A stretch of DNA of 64,000 nucleotides from Batillaria attramentaria (taxonomy: Eukaryota; Mollusca; Gastropoda; Batillariidae). How positions within the stretch are numbered: the stretch's first letter is position 1; each line of letters starts with the position of its first letter. Shown here one piece after another: positions 35,801-46,445 of the stretch. The notes under the pieces were generated by a model. The model saw only the letters and a program-made list of their open reading frames with translations. It made no database searches and had not been told where the DNA came from. The position numbers and the translations under genes were made by a program. The stretch spans positions 955,001-1,019,000 of the forward strand of contig JACVVK020000094.1 in the NCBI GenBank assembly GCA_018292915.2, written 5' to 3'.

Positions 35801-38800
35801 TCATAGACTATGAGAAGGCTTTCGACAGTGTAGACAGAGAGGCACTGTGGAAGCTGCTAAGGCACTATGGAGTTCCCGGGAAGATCATCTCCTTGATCCA
35901 GTGCACCTACCAAGACATGAGCTGCAGGATTGCCCATGCTGGCCAGTTGTCAGAAAGCTTCGAGGTGAAGACCGGAGTCCGCCAGGGATGCCTGTTGTCC
36001 CCGTTCCTCTTCCTCCTGGTCATCGACTGGATCATGAAGACCACTACAGCAGGCAGGAAAAACGGGATACAGTGGACACTCTGGACGCAGCTGGATGACC
36101 TCGACTTCGCGGACGACCTGGCGCTCCTGTCTCACAGCCACAGCCAGATTCAGGACAAGACTACGCGCCTGGAAGCCACATCAGCCGGAACAGGGCTCAA
36201 GATCAACAGGAAGAAAACTGAGCTGATGAAGATCAACACCACTGCCAACACACCAGTCACAGTCGGTGGAGAGCCCATCAGGGAGGTAGAGTCCTTTGTC
36301 TACCTGGGAAGTGTGGTTGATGGACAGGGAGGCACAGACCGAGACGTCACAGCCAGAATCGGCAAGGCAAGGGCAGCGATGGTCATGCTGAAGAACGTCT
36401 GGGCATCCAAAGTTGTCAGCATAAGAACCAAACTTCGCATCTTCAACTCCAACGTGAAGTCGGTTCTGCTCTACGGATGCGAAACATGGAGGACAACGAA
36501 GACCATGCAGCAGAAGATCCAGACATTTCTCAACACCTGTCTGAGGCGCATCTTCAACATCCGATGGCCAGAGAAGATCCGGAATGAAGAGCTGTGGGAG
36601 CGAGCGGGGCAGGAACCAGTGGCCAAGCAGATCCTGCGGAGGAAGTGGGGCTGGATTGGACACACCCTCAGGAAGCCAGCATCCAGCACCACACGCCAAG
36701 CCCTGACATGGAACCCACAGGGGAAAAGGAAGAGAGGCCGGCCTCGCAACAGCTGGAGGCGGGACACTGAGGCAGAGCTATGTAAGCAGGGTACCAACTG
36801 GACTGGAGTGGCAAGACTAGCCCAGAACAGAGTGCGATGGCGAAGGGTTGTCGATGGCCTATGCTCCACATGGAGCCAAGGGCCTAAGTAAGTAAGTAAG
36901 ATGCTGAAGGCACCGGCTCCTTTCCAAAAAGGTGGCACGCCCAAACCAGTGCCACGCGGAGTTCAACTCTTCTTTTCTGCCTGTTGTTTTCAAACCCCTT
37001 GCGCTCAGAAAATTCTGTAGAACGGGCACTCTCCAGAGTCTAACGGAATCCATCTCCGTCATGCTGAACCAGCTTCTTACTTGCACTCCTCGAATTCAAA
37101 CGCAAAAGCTGCGAAAAACCAACACACCACGCTACTTTCGCACTGTCGTCTGCTGTACGACACGCTCGACAGGTACAGGTTTCGCGTTGAAGTCTCGCGA
37201 GGCGTGCAAGAACAGGCGGGAAGTTGGAATGCTGAATCCGGTTATTATTTAGGATTTCAACACATTGTGTTCTGGGAACTTGGGTAATTTGTGGTCTGAG
37301 GGCAAGTATCTTTTCTGATAAACACTTACTGTAGTGTGAGGTCGTGTATTTTCACTTTTCAGCTATACTGGCCTGTGGAAAATGTGTTACGAGTGCGCTT
37401 GCATTGAGACCTCAAGTCTTGCCTGATCTCGGAGCATTTTTGTTGAGACAAAGAGAGCAGAAGTCCCAAAACGGAAGGGCGGAAATTTGGGAATTTGAAC
37501 GCCTGTATATTGTGGGGTTAGTTTTTCTGTCGCTGGAAATGTGGGACATTGTCAGCAAGGCAAAACAAAGACACCTGTACTGGCTTGCTAACTGTGTTAC
37601 TGTTAGGGTGTGGTGTTGTAGTTCAATCACTAATGGTAATTAGATTGTGTATTATTATTGTGATAGTGCTGGTACTGTGGATGTTCCAGTGTTTGGTGGG
37701 ACTGATCAGCTGTAGGTCATACTTGTGAGTCAGTAATTTGTAAATTAACTAAAGATTTCATGAGTTTTGGGTGAATTGATTTATTTGTGGATTATGATAA
37801 AAATGCTGTAAATACTGTACAGGATTATATTGTTTGGAGTTTGCAAGCACTTGAACTTGTTTTTCCTTGACCAGAATGACAGGTACTGCAATCGTGAATT
37901 TGATGATGAAAAAATCCTGATTCAGCACCAGAAAGCAAAACACTTCAAGTGCCATATATGTCACAAAAAACTGTACACAGGCCCTGGCCTGTCCATCCAC
38001 TGTATGCAGGTGTGTATAAGTCTGTGTGAAATGACTTACTGAGACACGAAAAAACAAGAACAGCAGGGTTTAAAGTCACATCTGTAGGCAAACTCCATTC
38101 CCTGTTAACTTCGTAATTGGGGAAGTACCGAAGAAAGCCTGATCAGTGATGGGGAAAAGTTCTTGTGATTACGTGATGGTATTTGCATAAGAAATAGTTC
38201 GTCTTTTTCTTCCCCTGCTCCCCATTTTTTCTCTGTTTCTGTCTCTCCCATATTCTGCTTTGCATGGTTTGCCTTATATAATTGTCCCAAATGTTATATG
38301 TTTGACTTTGAGCGTGACTTCAGCGGCTTTGGGTATGTTTGTTTTTTTCAGGTTCACAAGGAGAAAGTTGACAAGGTGCCAAATTCTATGCCTGGGAGGC
38401 ATAACATTGAGATTGAGATCTATGGCATGGAAGGCATTCCAGAGGAAGATATCAAGAACCATGAACGGAATAAAAGTAAGACCAGGAGAGCCTTGTTTTG
38501 AGTCGGTCAGAAGTTGCTTAAATAATAGCAATCCGGATTTGCCTGTTTGTCTTAATTTTGAAGGATGTATTTGAACTGTTCAAGTGTTTTATGCAAGCAT
38601 TATGTCTTTAAATCATTCGATGATCTTGTTGAACAGGGTCTGTTGATGAAATATAGAACCCTAGATTGACATTGTCAGAGCAAACACGTGAAGTTGAATT
38701 AAAAAAATGTTGGTTTGGTAATACGCACCCTGCACCCCAGCCCTGCTGGTTTTCATGCTGCTGTTGCTGCTAAGCATTGTACTGTAGTAGATAATTACAG

Positions 38801-40512
38801 TTGTGTATGCACATCACATTTTCCAGAGAATGAGAGCAAAGGTGTGGAATCACCAGACGATGATGATGACAATTCGCAGCCCAGTTTTCCAAACAGCATA
38901 CCTCCTCCACCAATGGGCGGGATGCCATTTCCTGGCCCTGGCGGCATGCCTCCAATGCCGCCTGGACCCATGATGGGCCCAATGGGACCTATGGGGCCTG
39001 TTGGACCGATGGGACCAATGGGGCCTATGGGTAACATGGGACCGATGGTTGGGGGACCAATGGGTAACATGGGACCGATGGGGTAAGTAGTCAGTCATGT
39101 GCTTTTCTTGTAGAAAAGGATTACAGCTGAGGTTTTCTGCGTTTGTGAGATGTGTGTGATATATATTTGATTTGTGTGTGTTTAACGTGGATGATGGATA
39201 GTGAATCTCACATTTCATTTTTTTTCTTCTGCTCATTTGGCTGGGTTTTTTTTGTGTGTGTCTGTGCAGCATGCCACCTATGCCACCTCAGCCCATGATT
39301 CCTCCTGCTGCCCAGAATATGTCTGTTGCTGGTCCCTCCAAACCACTTTTCCCTGCAGCTGTACAGGTATAGCAGTCTCATCCTGTGGTTCTACATGATT
39401 ACTTTAATAATAAAGTTTGTCTTGTTTGATCCTGTGAAATGACCTAATGTGAATTCATTTTAATAATTAATGATGACCTAAGGTTGTTTGGTGTACTTAC
39501 ATCTTTTTCTATTTTTTCCCTAAGTATGTTCAGGTGCCTTTCTGCATTGGCATTGAAAGTTTGTTGATCAGTTACTGATAGCAAAAGAAATGAATTGAGC
39601 AGTGTAGAGTTAGCATTTCCGTATGTGGGGTTAATAAACTATTTGGCTGGATTAGTCTAGAGGTGTTCAACAGGTTTGCTTTGTACCTTCAGGCTGGTCC
39701 AATGTCTGCAAGTGCATCAACAAGTGGGAAACCCACTTTCCCCTCAGCAGCAGCTGTGTCTTCATCTGCTACTATAACAGGGGCACCCACCATTAAGAAA
39801 CCAGAGGCTGCCTCAGGTTTGACCTCTAAACTCATACATCCTGACGAGGACATCTCTCTGGTGAGTGCATGTATACCTTCTTTCTCCCACTCTTTCCACC
39901 TGTCGTCACTTACCAGGTTGGTTCCCTATGTGCCATTAGAGCAGAAAGGAAGAATACAGTGCTACAGATTATGTATGTAACTGTAGGAAGGCATTTCTCA
40001 GGAAATTCAGGATTTCTTGGTTACCTACAAACATACTGGACAACGAAAGTAATGCAAAACTAACTGTCTAGCATTTCTTTTTCTGTTACTTGATTGTTTT
40101 CTAGCGTTTCTTTTTCTGTTATTTGTTTGTCTTGAGGCCTGCATTTCTTTTTCTGTTTATTTAATTGTTGTCTTGAGGTCTGTTATGTAATCATATAGTA
40201 AATTTTTGGTTTTGTTTTTGCAGGAAGAGAAACGTGCTAGCATGCCTCGGTATCAGTCACGCCTGGCGCACATGGGTTCCATGCCAAGCTCTGTGCCACG
40301 AATGAACCATCCAATGGGGCAAGGTATGCTCAGTTTGAGTCAGAACGGTCTGAATTTTTATCTGAAGAAGTACAAGTAAAGGAGTATGCTTGTAGGTCTA
40401 ATATTGGTCCAGTTGCCCCCTGATGATTTGGTCACCCCTAGATTTGTTAGTATTGTTCGTCTGTGCTGCTTTTTCAGACATTTGAAATGACCTCTGGTTT
40501 CCCATTGCCCAG

Positions 40513-40558
<46 letters not shown>

Positions 40559-40848
40559 GGGGGGGGGGGGGGGGGGGGGGGGGGGGTGGGGGGGGGGGGG
40601 GGGGCTGCTTTCTCTAAAGTTGGATGGTAATATATGTGCATGATATCTGTTAGTACATGGTGTATCTCAGTACCTGCTCTACCCCCATCACACACATACT
40701 AGTCATAGTTGTATGACCTTTTTCAGGTGGCATGATGGGAGGGGTGCCACCACGCATGGGTATGCGACCACCTGGCCCGCCAGGTCAATTCAACATGCCT
40801 TTCCGTCCTGGCATGCCCAGTCCACAGATGCACGGAAGCCCGTATTGA
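32814..40848 (+). CDS. ZNF207: BuGZ/ZNF207 spindle-assembly zinc-finger protein, 8 exons
   Basis: BuGZ binds and stabilises BUB3, aids kinetochore-microtubule attachment and forms condensates on spindle microtubules (known from vertebrates). Exons: 32814-32854, 37883-38009, 38352-38475, 38827-39082, 39270-39366, 39693-39860, 40224-40323, 40727-40848. All phases agree and give 344 residues. It starts [14 protein letters not shown]. Two C2H2 fingers follow ([20 protein letters not shown] and [18 protein letters not shown]), then [17 protein letters not shown] Pro/Gly/Met-rich low-complexity stretch (exons 4-5) comes next. The BUB3-binding GLEBS-like motif is at the exon 6/7 junction (IHPDEDISL then EEKRA), followed by a Met/Pro-rich tail. 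Intron 1 is 5 kb because it holds a full LINE. The protein is shorter than human ZNF207, mainly in the disordered region. Confidence 0.93.
33605..36900 (+). mobile_element. Full-length single-ORF LINE, copy 2
   Basis: The flanks ATGCTGAAGGC at 33594-33604 and 36901-36911 are an exact 11-bp target duplication. The element begins CCCTACATGGTCC like copy 1 and ends with GGGCCTAAGTAAGTAAGTAAG. It lies in BuGZ intron 1 in the same direction as the gene. In the leader, the upstream extension of the ORF frame that is open in copy 1 is interrupted here by TAA, consistent with translation starting at the downstream ATG. Confidence 0.93.
33883..36891 (+). CDS. LINE endonuclease/reverse transcriptase, copy 2
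   Basis: The protein has the same 1002 residues and domain order as copy 1: endonuclease motifs [16 protein letters not shown] and SSDHHLL, and reverse transcriptase motifs [25 protein letters not shown] and FADDLALL. I count about ten amino-acid differences from copy 1, for example FANF for FADF, DHVTEN for DHITEN, DIPLAE for DIPPAE and KTTRLEA for KTTCLEA. None hits the catalytic motifs I can see. Both copies look recently inserted and potentially active. Confidence 0.93.
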   Translation: MTHCSESRKEAARPTPLLTPRTTTRVATWNIRTMYEVGRTIQVAREMKNYKIGVLGLSETRWLQTGQLRFSSGEQLLYSGHTEDGAPHTEGVALMLAPEAQRALIGWEPVNSRIITAKFITKKKDIKLNIIQCYAPTNDAEEEKKDDFYQQLQTVIDRGGAKDMTILMGDFNAKIGSDNTGYEDTMGTHGLGQMNENGERFANFCALNQLVIGGSIFPHKRIHKATWRSPDHVTENQIDHICISRKFRRSWRDVRVMRGADVSSDHHLLATTLRLRLKRHTNANNTRTKYNVGLLRNTDTQAAFRISLSNRFQPLQDLIEDSEMDIETHWEHSKKLWHDTCEEVLGKRKTQHKEWISADTIQKLEVRKEKKTALNTSRTRRAKAKAQEEYTAADREVKRSTRKDKRDYIDNLASQAEEAARQGNLKDLYQVTKKLAGKFQQTDKPVKDKNGHPLTTTEEQLKRWAEHFRELLNRPIPETPPDIPLAETELPINCDKPSKAEIRKAIMTLRNGKAAGPDEIPAEAIKADTETAVNMLHSLFSKIWEKEEVPAQWKEGIVIKLPKKGDLRDCSNYRGIMLLSVPGKVLNRILLERMREAVDPMLRDQQAGFRRNRSCADQIASLRIIVEQSLEWNSPLYINFIDYEKAFDSVDREALWKLLRHYGVPGKIISLIQCTYQDMSCRIAHAGQLSESFEVKTGVRQGCLLSPFLFLLVIDWIMKTTTAGRKNGIQWTLWTQLDDLDFADDLALLSHSHSQIQDKTTRLEATSAGTGLKINRKKTELMKINTTANTPVTVGGEPIREVESFVYLGSVVDGQGGTDRDVTARIGKARAAMVMLKNVWASKVVSIRTKLRIFNSNVKSVLLYGCETWRTTKTMQQKIQTFLNTCLRRIFNIRWPEKIRNEELWERAGQEPVAKQILRRKWGWIGHTLRKPASSTTRQALTWNPQGKRKRGRPRNSWRRDTEAELCKQGTNWTGVARLAQNRVRWRRVVDGLCSTWSQGPK
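40516..40604. repeat. Poly-G tract of about 88 bases
   Basis: A nearly pure G run broken by only two T bases lies inside BuGZ intron 7. Such tracts fold into G-quadruplexes and are hard to sequence, so its exact length should not be trusted. Confidence 0.9.
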
Positions 40849-41372
40849 TCATCCAACCACGTTAGTCTCTGCCTTGCCAGCCATTAGCTTTTGTCACAGG
40901 GTGGAAAGGCACTTGAATTAGATTAAACTCAGTTTTAAGCAAAATGTTAATATGATCTGAAGAAGGAAAAAATGTACATTTTTGAAGACAAATCAAAATG
41001 AAAGCGTTCTAGAGATATTTTCCCGTGTCTGCAGAAAGAAAGAGTTCTGTACCTAGACCTAGTGTCCATAGGTAAAGTTATTGACCGTACAGCTTGCGAA
41101 TGTATTACTAGTAATAGTCCTTTGCTGCCACAAAGTCATAAGTTTACTGCCATTATTTTCTTGGGTCCAGGTATTCATGAACATTTTTTTGTTTTCTTTG
41201 TTCAAGCGATGGTGGCGGTCACCACTAAGAACGCTCATTCAGATAAGGTACAGTCCCAAATTGGCAGTTCATGAGAGTATGTGTGTGTGGATGGTTTCAG
41301 TGTGAGAGTATGTATGTTTCTATGTGGTGGTTATCCATTTTGAATTTGTAGGGTGGATCCAGATGATGTGCA

Positions 41373-41763
41373 GGCAAGTGCATCACAGCAAGTCTCCTTG
41401 CTGTTGGGCTGTTCTGGCCCCCAACTTGAGTTGGCGATGCAGAGTTTCTTTATTTCTGTTCAGTTCTAAGCTTTTGAGTCTTGCAGTGGATTCATCAGAA
41501 AGGCAAGTGCATCACAGCATTTAGAATTGCTGTTGGGCTTATATAGCCCCCAACTTGTTGGTGATGCAGACTTTTTTTTTTTTTTAATCCTCATGGTTTT
41601 TGTTGGCTTTTTTGAAGAATGGTATGCATGCTTCCAGCAATTTTGTAACTTCTCAGCCAGGTCCACGGAGTTGACCGTCATCTCTCTCAGAAGGCAAGTG
41701 CATCACAGCAAGTAGCCTTGCTGTTGGGCATCTCTGGCCCCCAACTTACCAGTTGGTGATGCT
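41373..41763 (+). repeat. Three copies of a structured element in the BuGZ 3'UTR
   Basis: Copies lie at 41373-41442, 41502-41569 and 41694-41763. Each reads GGCAAGTGCATCACAGCAAG, then CTTGCTGTTGGGC, a short loop, GCCCCCAACTT and a closing GTTGGYGATGC. The parts pair as three helices: GCATCAC with GTGATGC, AGCAAG with CTTGCT, and GTTGGGC with GCCCCCAAC. This would be a three-way junction. The loops vary between copies while the stems persist. The spacers between copies are unrelated except for a short CAGAAAGGC-like lead. Confidence 0.7.
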
Positions 41764-42830
41764 TCTGTCAGTTGTTTCGTTTTTGAACCTCTTTAGTCAC
41801 ACTTTTCATGATCATTGATGAGATAAAGGAGCATCCAGGTAGTGTGTAGATTTAATATTTTTGTATCCACTTGAATGAATGATTGGTTTGCAGGGATTGA
41901 TTTTTACTGTTCATATTTGTCTCCTCTGTTGCCAAGTCTGCAAGGCACCAAAGCTCTTGCTAGTCAAGGTGGGTCAGTTAACAGTTTTTACCACAGTGGG
42001 GACAGATTGTAACCTCTAAATTTTAGGTGCGTGAAAAGATACGCGGTTAGACTTCGAGGAACTGGTCAAGGGTGCTTGGTTCACAAGCTGATCGAAGTTA
42101 TGAGCTAATGTGGTGGGTGTGTAATCGCTGCTCTCACTTGTTGGCAAGTATTCACGTTTATCACATTTGAAAAGCAGTACTTCCTTGATTCCATGAACAG
42201 GTCGCCACTAGCCCTAGGTCCGAGCCATTGCCCGGCGCTTTTTTTTTTTTTTTTTTTGGTCAACTTGTTCATTTTTGCATTACAGTTTCATTTTGTACAT
42301 AAATCTTCAAAGGTTGGTACTGTTACTCGAAGTGGCTGGTAAGTACAACTTGTTACTTGTGATATAGTGCAAAGTTTCAGCTGTGAAAATAGAATGTATT
42401 GCAGGGTAGTCTTCCATGGTGCTTGATTTTGCTGTTAGTGTGAAGTAAATTATCTGATAAGCTCATGACAACTGGGCATTTACTTGCGTTGCAGCTGCCT
42501 ACCTCTTGGTGGCAGTCTGCACATTTTCACTCAAGATTAGTACAGTTTGATGCTGTGCATTTTCTGTATGGTACAGATCCCGAGTTTACTGCTACAAGTA
42601 ATTGAAAAATTGAGTTGAAAACAAAATTGCAGTCCTGCAACATCAGACCTTGGAAGTGGATGAACTAAGCAATAATTCATAATTGCAAGACTAACAGTAA
42701 GTGCTGAGTTGTATATTTCTTCTTACCGGTACATTGATGGTCACACCAGAGCTGTACATGTATATATGCTCAACCCCACGAGTGATTTGACTGCTGTATT
42801 GTGTGTGAGTGAATGTGTAAGAATGTTGGA

Positions 42831-42836
42831 AATAAA
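42831..42836 (+). promoter_or_regulatory. Poly(A) signal of BuGZ
   Basis: AATAAA is followed within 40 bases by GT/T-rich sequence (TTCTCCTGTGTGTC). It would give a 3'UTR of about 2.0 kb that includes the triplicated structured element. No earlier perfect AATAAA was seen after the stop codon. Confidence 0.55.
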
Positions 42837-42934
42837 TTCATTTTAAATACCTGCAAGTGTCTTCTCCTGTGTGTCAGCTGGTTGGTTCAACTTTGTGTTG
42901 GTGGTTAAACGTAATCTCGAAACAGTCCCCATCA

Positions 42935-43175
42935 GTTTTAATCTTCGCCGTACGTCGCCTAAAAACTTACATGCTTTCTAAATAGGCGATTCACCTACTA
43001 TTCCTGGCCGTACTTCGTGGGTAAAAAACTACCCATGCTTTTTATATAGCAGATTCCTTGACTATACCTGTCTGTACGCCGTGGGTGTAAAACTACCCAT
43101 GCTCTCTATACAGGCAATTCGCTGACTATTCCTGGCCTTACGTTGTGGGTAAATAACTACCCATGCTTTTTTTTA
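42935..43175. repeat. Tandem repeat of about 64 bp with CGTGGGT..TACCCATG palindromes
   Basis: Four units follow each other, each with a CCGTAC.TCGTGGGTAAAAAAC-like core, then ACTACCCATGCT and a spacer ending GCGATTC-like. The same core is in the 3'UTR of the zinc-finger gene and elsewhere in the window. Confidence 0.75.
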
Positions 43176-43799
43176 TATATGAACAATTCACTGATGATAC
43201 GTATAAAACAACAGTTCTGTGAATAAAATGACTCGCAGTACCTAACTTCCACCGTTCAAGCGAAGCAGTCCATTGATGCCGTGATATCACCTGCAGCTGG
43301 AGTCGATACTCCAAGCGTATGTCGAGAGAGAGAGAGAGTGAAACTTTATTTTCCAAGGATGAGAACATGGACGCACAGGTCTCTGTTAGTGTCTGTCCTT
43401 GCGAGACACATACACTACACTACACACACACACACTCCATACGCGGACAGACTTACATGATGACACAGATGTTTGATTTCATTTCTGGGAGCTGATTTTG
43501 TGGAAGTTACGTAACTGTGTAAGTAAGTTCAACACATAAGCATTGTCCTGACTTTGTTGTTGTGCAAAATAAAAAAAATAAAAATTCTGGGTTCTGGACA
43601 AATCAGTTCTCTGTCTCTCTTTGTCTCAGACAGAGAGAAACACACACACATAGATGGAAACTTTAGGAAATACCAGCGGCACGCCAAAGCTATTCGGTGA
43701 CGGAATATTTCGCAAATCTAGCCACCTTGAATGAACTTTATTTTTAGAGTGATGGTTACCAGGTTCAACAAGTTGCAGCCAAATGTGCCTATGTAAGGT
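43176..43799. other. Repeat-rich intergenic interval
   Basis: I see no exon. Contents are a (GA)n run at 43326-43342, an AACTTTATTTTCCAAGGATG stretch resembling a retroelement 3' tail, and short (CA)n tracts near 43415-43435 and 43640-43650. Confidence 0.5.
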
Positions 43800-44991
43800 C
43801 TACCATACAAAACTTCCAAGCCCATCGGGCTCGTCATCATCCATAAAATCGTCTAATTCTCTCAGGACGGCACCACCCGATTCCTCACCCTCTTCACCAT
43901 TATCTGCCTGGAATGACGGCGTTGGTGCCAGAAAATCAAGAACACCTTTACCTGCAACAGCGCATCGATCACAAAATTAATCGATTTCACACCTGATCAT
44001 CCCCCACCACACACTCACACAAGAGAGAGACCTTCTCCATATGGAGGCAACGCCCCTATGGCGCTTGTGAAGCAACTGTTGGAGCTTCAAAAATATTTGG
44101 CCTGTCCTCCGTGTTTGCTGACAAGCACAACTGAAAAGACAAGAAGACGTCGATTGATCAGTCTCAGACTATTATGACCAGCGATTCAGTTTAGGTAGAA
44201 TAAAGAAAAAGGGGGGAGGGCCGGGGCAATCGATCAAGTTTTTTTTTTTTTGGAAATAACTACACGAAATCGGGATGAAAGGGGGGGGGGGGAGGAAGGA
44301 GGGCTTAGGGTCGGAGGGAGGAGGATGGGCAGGAGTGTTATGGTTTCACTGACCATGTTTATATATATTGTGCTTCAGAAAGTAAGGGTATAAACATATC
44401 TTGCAGCAACCTCGGCCCATCTTCCACTGTGACATTCGGATCCTGCCCCACCAGTAGGAAATGACATTCACGGCCGTTGAAGAGACTGAACAGCAGCGAC
44501 AACAACTAACACAGTAACAAACCAGACTGGGACGATTTTCAGGGAAGCCACTCAACCGGCCGGCAGTGACACCATATACAGCGGCGCCATAAAATACGAG
44601 GGATCTGATAAGCCCTGGCCAACTAGCGGGAAGAGCTCCGTAATAGGCATTAGACTGACAGATTATAAACGTAGACAAACAGGTTTTACTGTATTTAGTA
44701 GTAGTATTTTTACAAATATAACGATGGAAAAAGTACATTTTGATAATCACACGACGTCACTGGTATCCACGTGGAACCGGCAGTATAGACCAGTTCATCG
44801 CATGTGTTGTACACTTTTCGAGCGTCATCTATTTCTTTGATTGAAATGAAAGTTCTAAAGATAGATTTTCGTCATATCTTAGGAAACGGAAGCGGTCACT
44901 TAGCGTAAAAAAAAGAATACTTACGCAGAGTTGTCGGCGATATCAGTCAAAGAACGGTCTTCTTGGAGAGCAGAGGAAATGTCTGACGTGT
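43800..44991 (-). CDS. Possible small gene or gene 3' end, function unknown
   Basis: Three segments join in consistent phase on the minus strand: 44991-44925, 44075-44032 and 43951-43800 (stop TAG). Borders are acceptor ATTCCAG and donor GTAAGT, acceptor CCAACAG and donor GTCTCT, and acceptor TTGCAG. The peptide reads SDISSALQEDRSLTDIADNS, then IGALPPYGEGKG, VLDFLAPTPSFQ and an acidic end, ELDDFMDDDEPDGLGSFVW. The amino-acid makeup looks real (acidic, disordered). I recognise no domain and no start codon. The upstream side is blocked by the 1.7-kb inverted-repeat element only 14 bp away. It may be a 3' gene fragment, a gene split by that element, or a spurious model. Confidence 0.4.
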
Positions 44992-45987
44992 CTGGAATTT
45001 CTCAGCCGGTGTAGCATCCGGTCCGGTCCCCCCTCTGAAGTAGTCCCCCGGGGGACCAATTCGTGGCAAAAACTGCTCTATAATGGTCCCCCCCTTAGAC
45101 ATCCAGCCTCGTTTTCGACTGGTCCCCCTGGGCGATTTTGGTCCCCCCTCGCATCCAAAATAGGCCCCCTCTCGAACTGGTCCCCCTCTTTTCTAACCAA
45201 TGTAGAGCTATGTCAGTATTTATTTTTAACTTTATTGTTACAAAACTTTATTGTCCCCAAAAGCACAGGGCCATAGGAACATTTTTTTTCTTTTTTTTTC
45301 CGATTTATGTGCTTGTTGTTATTTTTGTGTGTGTGAGATATATTTGTTTGGTTGTGTTCTTGTTTCTTTCAGTTGTTTTTTTTGCATTGGTTCTTTTTTG
45401 CTGTCCACATTTCCTGTCATTTTTTTAAACTGGAAATAGCATTTAGAGAATAACATCAAAGACCAAGTATCTAATATTTTCTATACAACGCCATAGAAAA
45501 AATATTTCTTCAAAATTAAGTAAGTGTCCATGACATGAAAACTAGTTGCCACCTTTGGCTTTCAGCGTACTTCAAGTAGACAGTCAAGACTGAGTACCAG
45601 TGTCTCAAATCATGACCCTTGAAACAACAAAAACAGCAGAAGACTAACAGTTCTCAGGCTGGTCTAAGGAGTGACACAAAAAACAGGAGCAAAGTGATGT
45701 CCAAGATTCATTATATAAATTACTCTGTCTGTTTTCAATGGGGCCGATTGCCAAACTGGCCCGTATTTCAGCCACCTAGGTTGTCGGCCTGGAGCCTCTC
45801 TTGTGAACACATACACGGGCGTGTCCAAGAGGGTGGCTGCAGCAAATATCTCAACCTCGGTGGCCCAAGTACGGAATGAATTGTCGTGTACTTATAATTA
45901 TAGGCATGTTTGACACGAGTCACGTGACGTGTCAAGAAGCGTGGCGACCGTTTTCTCATCCCACAAAAAAAAAAAAAAAGAGAGAAA

Positions 45988-46174
45988 CAAATCTAAACTT
46001 TTAAAAGTGATTTAACTTCGTAGATTTGCCGTTCTATGTAGCCTATACTTTTGTTTTTTAGTGGCGACCGTTTTCTCATCCCACAAAAAAAAAGAGAAAA
46101 TAAAAAAACAAAAGTATAGGCTACATAGAACGGCAAATCTACGAAGTTAAATCACTTTTAAAAGTTTAGATTTG
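45988..46174. repeat. Perfect 72-bp inverted repeat with duplicated flank
   Basis: CAAATCTAAACTTTTAAAAG onwards (45988-46059) recurs as its exact complement at about 46103-46174. The block GTGGCGACCGTTTTCTCATC plus CCACAAAAAA occurs directly repeated at 45941 and 46061, just before the first arm and again in the loop. This is the footprint expected of a snap-back or template-switch duplication. Confidence 0.85.
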
Positions 46175-46257
46175 ACACTGTAACCTTGACCCAGTTCAAG
46201 ATCATCTTGAATAACATCTCTGTACAAAAATGAAAATAATTATACATATAACGAAAG

Positions 46258-46258
<1 letters not shown>

Positions 46259-46298
<40 letters not shown>

Positions 46299-46445
46299 TG
46301 TGTGTTTGCGTGCGTGCGTGCGTGAGTGAGTGTGCACGCGTGCGTGCGTGCGTGCATAATGTGTGTGTGTGTGTGTGTGTTTGAGAGATGGGGGGAGGAG
46401 AGAAAGTGTGGGGGGCGAGAGAGAGAGAGAGAGAGTGTGAGAGAG
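46259..46445. repeat. Compound GT/GC/GA microsatellite
   Basis: (GT)n, GCGT-type and (GA)n tracts follow one another inside the 1.7-kb inverted-repeat element. Open frames on the complementary strand are Thr/His-rich artefacts. Confidence 0.9.
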
